Below, one piece after another: positions 62,238 to 64,000 of a stretch of DNA of 64,000 bases. This DNA is from Sweltsa coloradensis (Eukaryota; Arthropoda; Insecta; Plecoptera; Chloroperlidae). A program made the translations under genes and the position numbers. The notes under the pieces were generated by a model. That model was given only the letters and a program-made list of their open reading frames with translations. It did no database searches and had not been told where the DNA came from. The stretch's first letter is position 1; each line of letters begins with the position of its first letter. The stretch covers positions 1 to 64,000 of the forward strand of contig JAMZAV010000169.1 of assembly GCA_024449915.1 (NCBI GenBank). Reading direction: 5' to 3'.

Positions 62238-64000
62238 ATCAAAACCCACACTTAAAATTCTTACTGAAGGTTTTTCTCATGGATTTCCTTAAATATATTT
62301 GACAACATTTGAGATAAAGCCCCATAATATAGCCCGTGGATTTGATATTTTAACCAAATAAGTAGTAGGCATTGAGGTTTTCTACGGGAAGATTTTATTT
62401 CACAAAACCTATTACCTAAGTGCCCGCTATAGGGCGCTGTACACCCAGGTACCTCGTAAAATAGACACTTTTTTTTGCGTTTTCAAGGTATTTCCCAACC
62501 GCCATGAAACGCGAAATGAACTTTGAATACCTCATAATCAGAGTTATATTTAGGTACCTGACAACCCATGCCAATTTTGGTTGGCGTGCGTTCATTCCTT
62601 CAGAGTTAAATATGGGATGAAAAATTATCAAAATCGCTTTCCGTAACTCCTTTGCCAGGTGCCTATTCGTCAGTGTCGTTTTCACGGCGATTCTGAACAA
62701 ACAGATGGGTCTACAACAGAGGCGGCTCTACCATAAGGGCATTGGGGCATGTGCCCATCCTACTCTTCCCGCCAACAATCACTCACATATACGAGTTGTA
62801 GACGTCGTGGTACACATTTACATAAAATCTAATAGTTTGTATTTTCAATGTGAACGCGCGCGCGGTAAGGAAACAGCGAACAACGCTTGACTGGAATGAG
62901 CCTTCTACGGGCTAGACGAAGTTGCGCCCAGGTTGCGCCTGCGCAGTCAGTTTTAGTCGGAAATAGCCGAATCTTTGCCTCGCAATAAGCGTTAGAACTC
63001 CGGCAGGATGGGCAAGATTTTAGTTTGCCCAGAGCTGTTGTAAGGAGAACACGTTACGCGCTGCTGCGTTGTGCGGGTAATCGAGGAATTCGCCGTGTCC
63101 AAAAAAAGAACAGTACAACTTATTTAGAGGCATTAAAATACCAGGTAAATTTGCATGTGCTGCTATTATCTTCTTTTACTTTAAGCGAGGTCGAAAAATA
63201 TAGATAAATTACCATTTTTAAATGATAACTGATTTGTGCCCAGGCCCGTATTAACCATTAGGCTAACTAGGCTGTAGCCCAGAGGCGCAAGCTCTCAGGG
63301 GGCGCGCCCTAAAAAAAAATTGAAAATATTTTTGTGTTATGTGTATAGTTCTCCCTTGCTCAAATCGCTGTAAAGGCTGTCTTGGAGCTAAAAATATGCC
63401 AAAAAAATTTCGCCTCCGCCGGCTGGGGCTTCGCCCCAGACCCCTTGTAGCCCACGCAAGTCCATTCAAATATATTGTGCCCTGCCTATTTTAAACCCCA
63501 CAAGCCGCCACTGGTCTACAACATTGAAATTTTACATGGACATTAACGTTTTAGCTATAATATAGTGCCTTGTGAAAAAAAGTAAAAAAAAATATAAGAA
63601 AGTTATCGAAATCAAGGTTATATATATACCTAATTTCAATCTGTAAGTATAGAAACTTGACAAATTTTTTCATCCCATTTTTAACTACCTACCTAAATAG
63701 CTCTGATTATGATGTATTCAAAGTTCATTTCACGTTTCATGGCGGCTGGGAAACACCTTGAAAACGCAAATAAAGTGTTTTTTTACGAGGTACCCGAAGC
63801 AGGCACCTAGGTAACAGGTTTTGTGAAATAAAATCTTCCCGTAGACAACCTCAATGCCTACTACTTATATGGTGTGAATTTGGTTGAAATAACAAATCCA
63901 CGGGCTATATTATGGGGCTTTATCTAAAATTTTGTTGAATATATTTAAGGAAATTCACGAGAAAAACCTTCAGTAAGGATTTTAAAGTGTGGATTTTGAT
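62238..64000. mobile_element. Large foldback element, arms about 350-400 bp, right end cut by window
   Basis: The left arm (62238 to about 62635) begins atcaaaacccacacttaaaa and runs through 'ttcaaggtatttcccaaccg' to 'tatgggatgaaaaatt'. The right arm (about 63660-64000) is its reverse complement, ending ttttaaagtgtggattttga. The arms match at most positions, with scattered indels. The spacer contains 'ttttacatggacattaa', also found in the repeat at 39371-39930, and is interrupted by a hAT-type element. The right boundary is beyond the window. Confidence 0.9.
62717..63513. mobile_element. hAT-type element, 797 bp, inserted in the foldback spacer
   Basis: Flanked by a perfect 8-bp target duplication, gtctacaa at 62709-62716 and 63514-63521. 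The ends cagaggcggct and agccgccactg are inverted repeats with one mismatch. No transposase is recognisable inside. A second GC-rich segment, from about 63239 (gcccaggcccgtattaacca) to 63440, may be a further nested insertion. Confidence 0.9.

Overview
The window is animal nuclear DNA, most likely from an arthropod. It is AT-rich and full of introns, with decayed non-LTR retrotransposons, hAT-type DNA transposons, tRNA-derived SINEs, foldback elements and a satellite array. Nothing prokaryotic (operons, Shine-Dalgarno sites) is visible. I cannot name the species; the arthropod guess rests on the one clear gene, which is colinear with insect fasciclin I.

That gene is a Fasciclin 1 (Fas1) orthologue on the + strand. 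Ten coding exons between 15050 and 43720 join with consistent GT-AG sites and reading phases into 614 codons plus a stop. The product has four FAS1 domains and a hydrophobic C-terminus suited to GPI anchoring, so it should be a cell-surface adhesion protein. The first coding exon (signal peptide and start of domain 1) was not found and probably lies upstream of 15050, perhaps outside the window. A TE-poor stretch of about 5.6 kb after the stop looks like a long 3' UTR, with a good AATAAA at 49348. In the intron between coding exons 5 and 6 there are two candidate microexons, 28383-28391 (Ser-Phe-Lys) and 35362-35373 (Ile-Ser-Phe-Lys). Both keep frame and could give alternative forms at the start of domain 3.

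Layout: 1-15 kb is intergenic or 5' flank with a LINE relic (1.9-3.3 kb), a 65-bp minisatellite (4.1-4.4 kb), a minus-strand LINE relic (5.7-6.0 kb), SINE-like units and several inverted repeats. 15-43.7 kb is Fas1; its introns hold a complete but dead hAT element (15644-17165), a second LINE relic (24.5-25.7 kb), two hAT-type MITEs (27.3 and 29.4 kb), a pair of direct duplicates separated by a foldback MITE (37.3-38.9 kb), and two copies of a roughly 0.6-kb repeat. 49.4-53.6 kb is sparse apart from a SINE.

From 53.65 to 60.87 kb there may be a second, unidentified two-exon transcript whose intron contains an array of about nine 619-bp satellite monomers (54.33-59.72 kb). 62.24-64.0 kb is a large foldback element into which a 797-bp hAT-type element has inserted with a perfect 8-bp target duplication; its right arm runs off the window.
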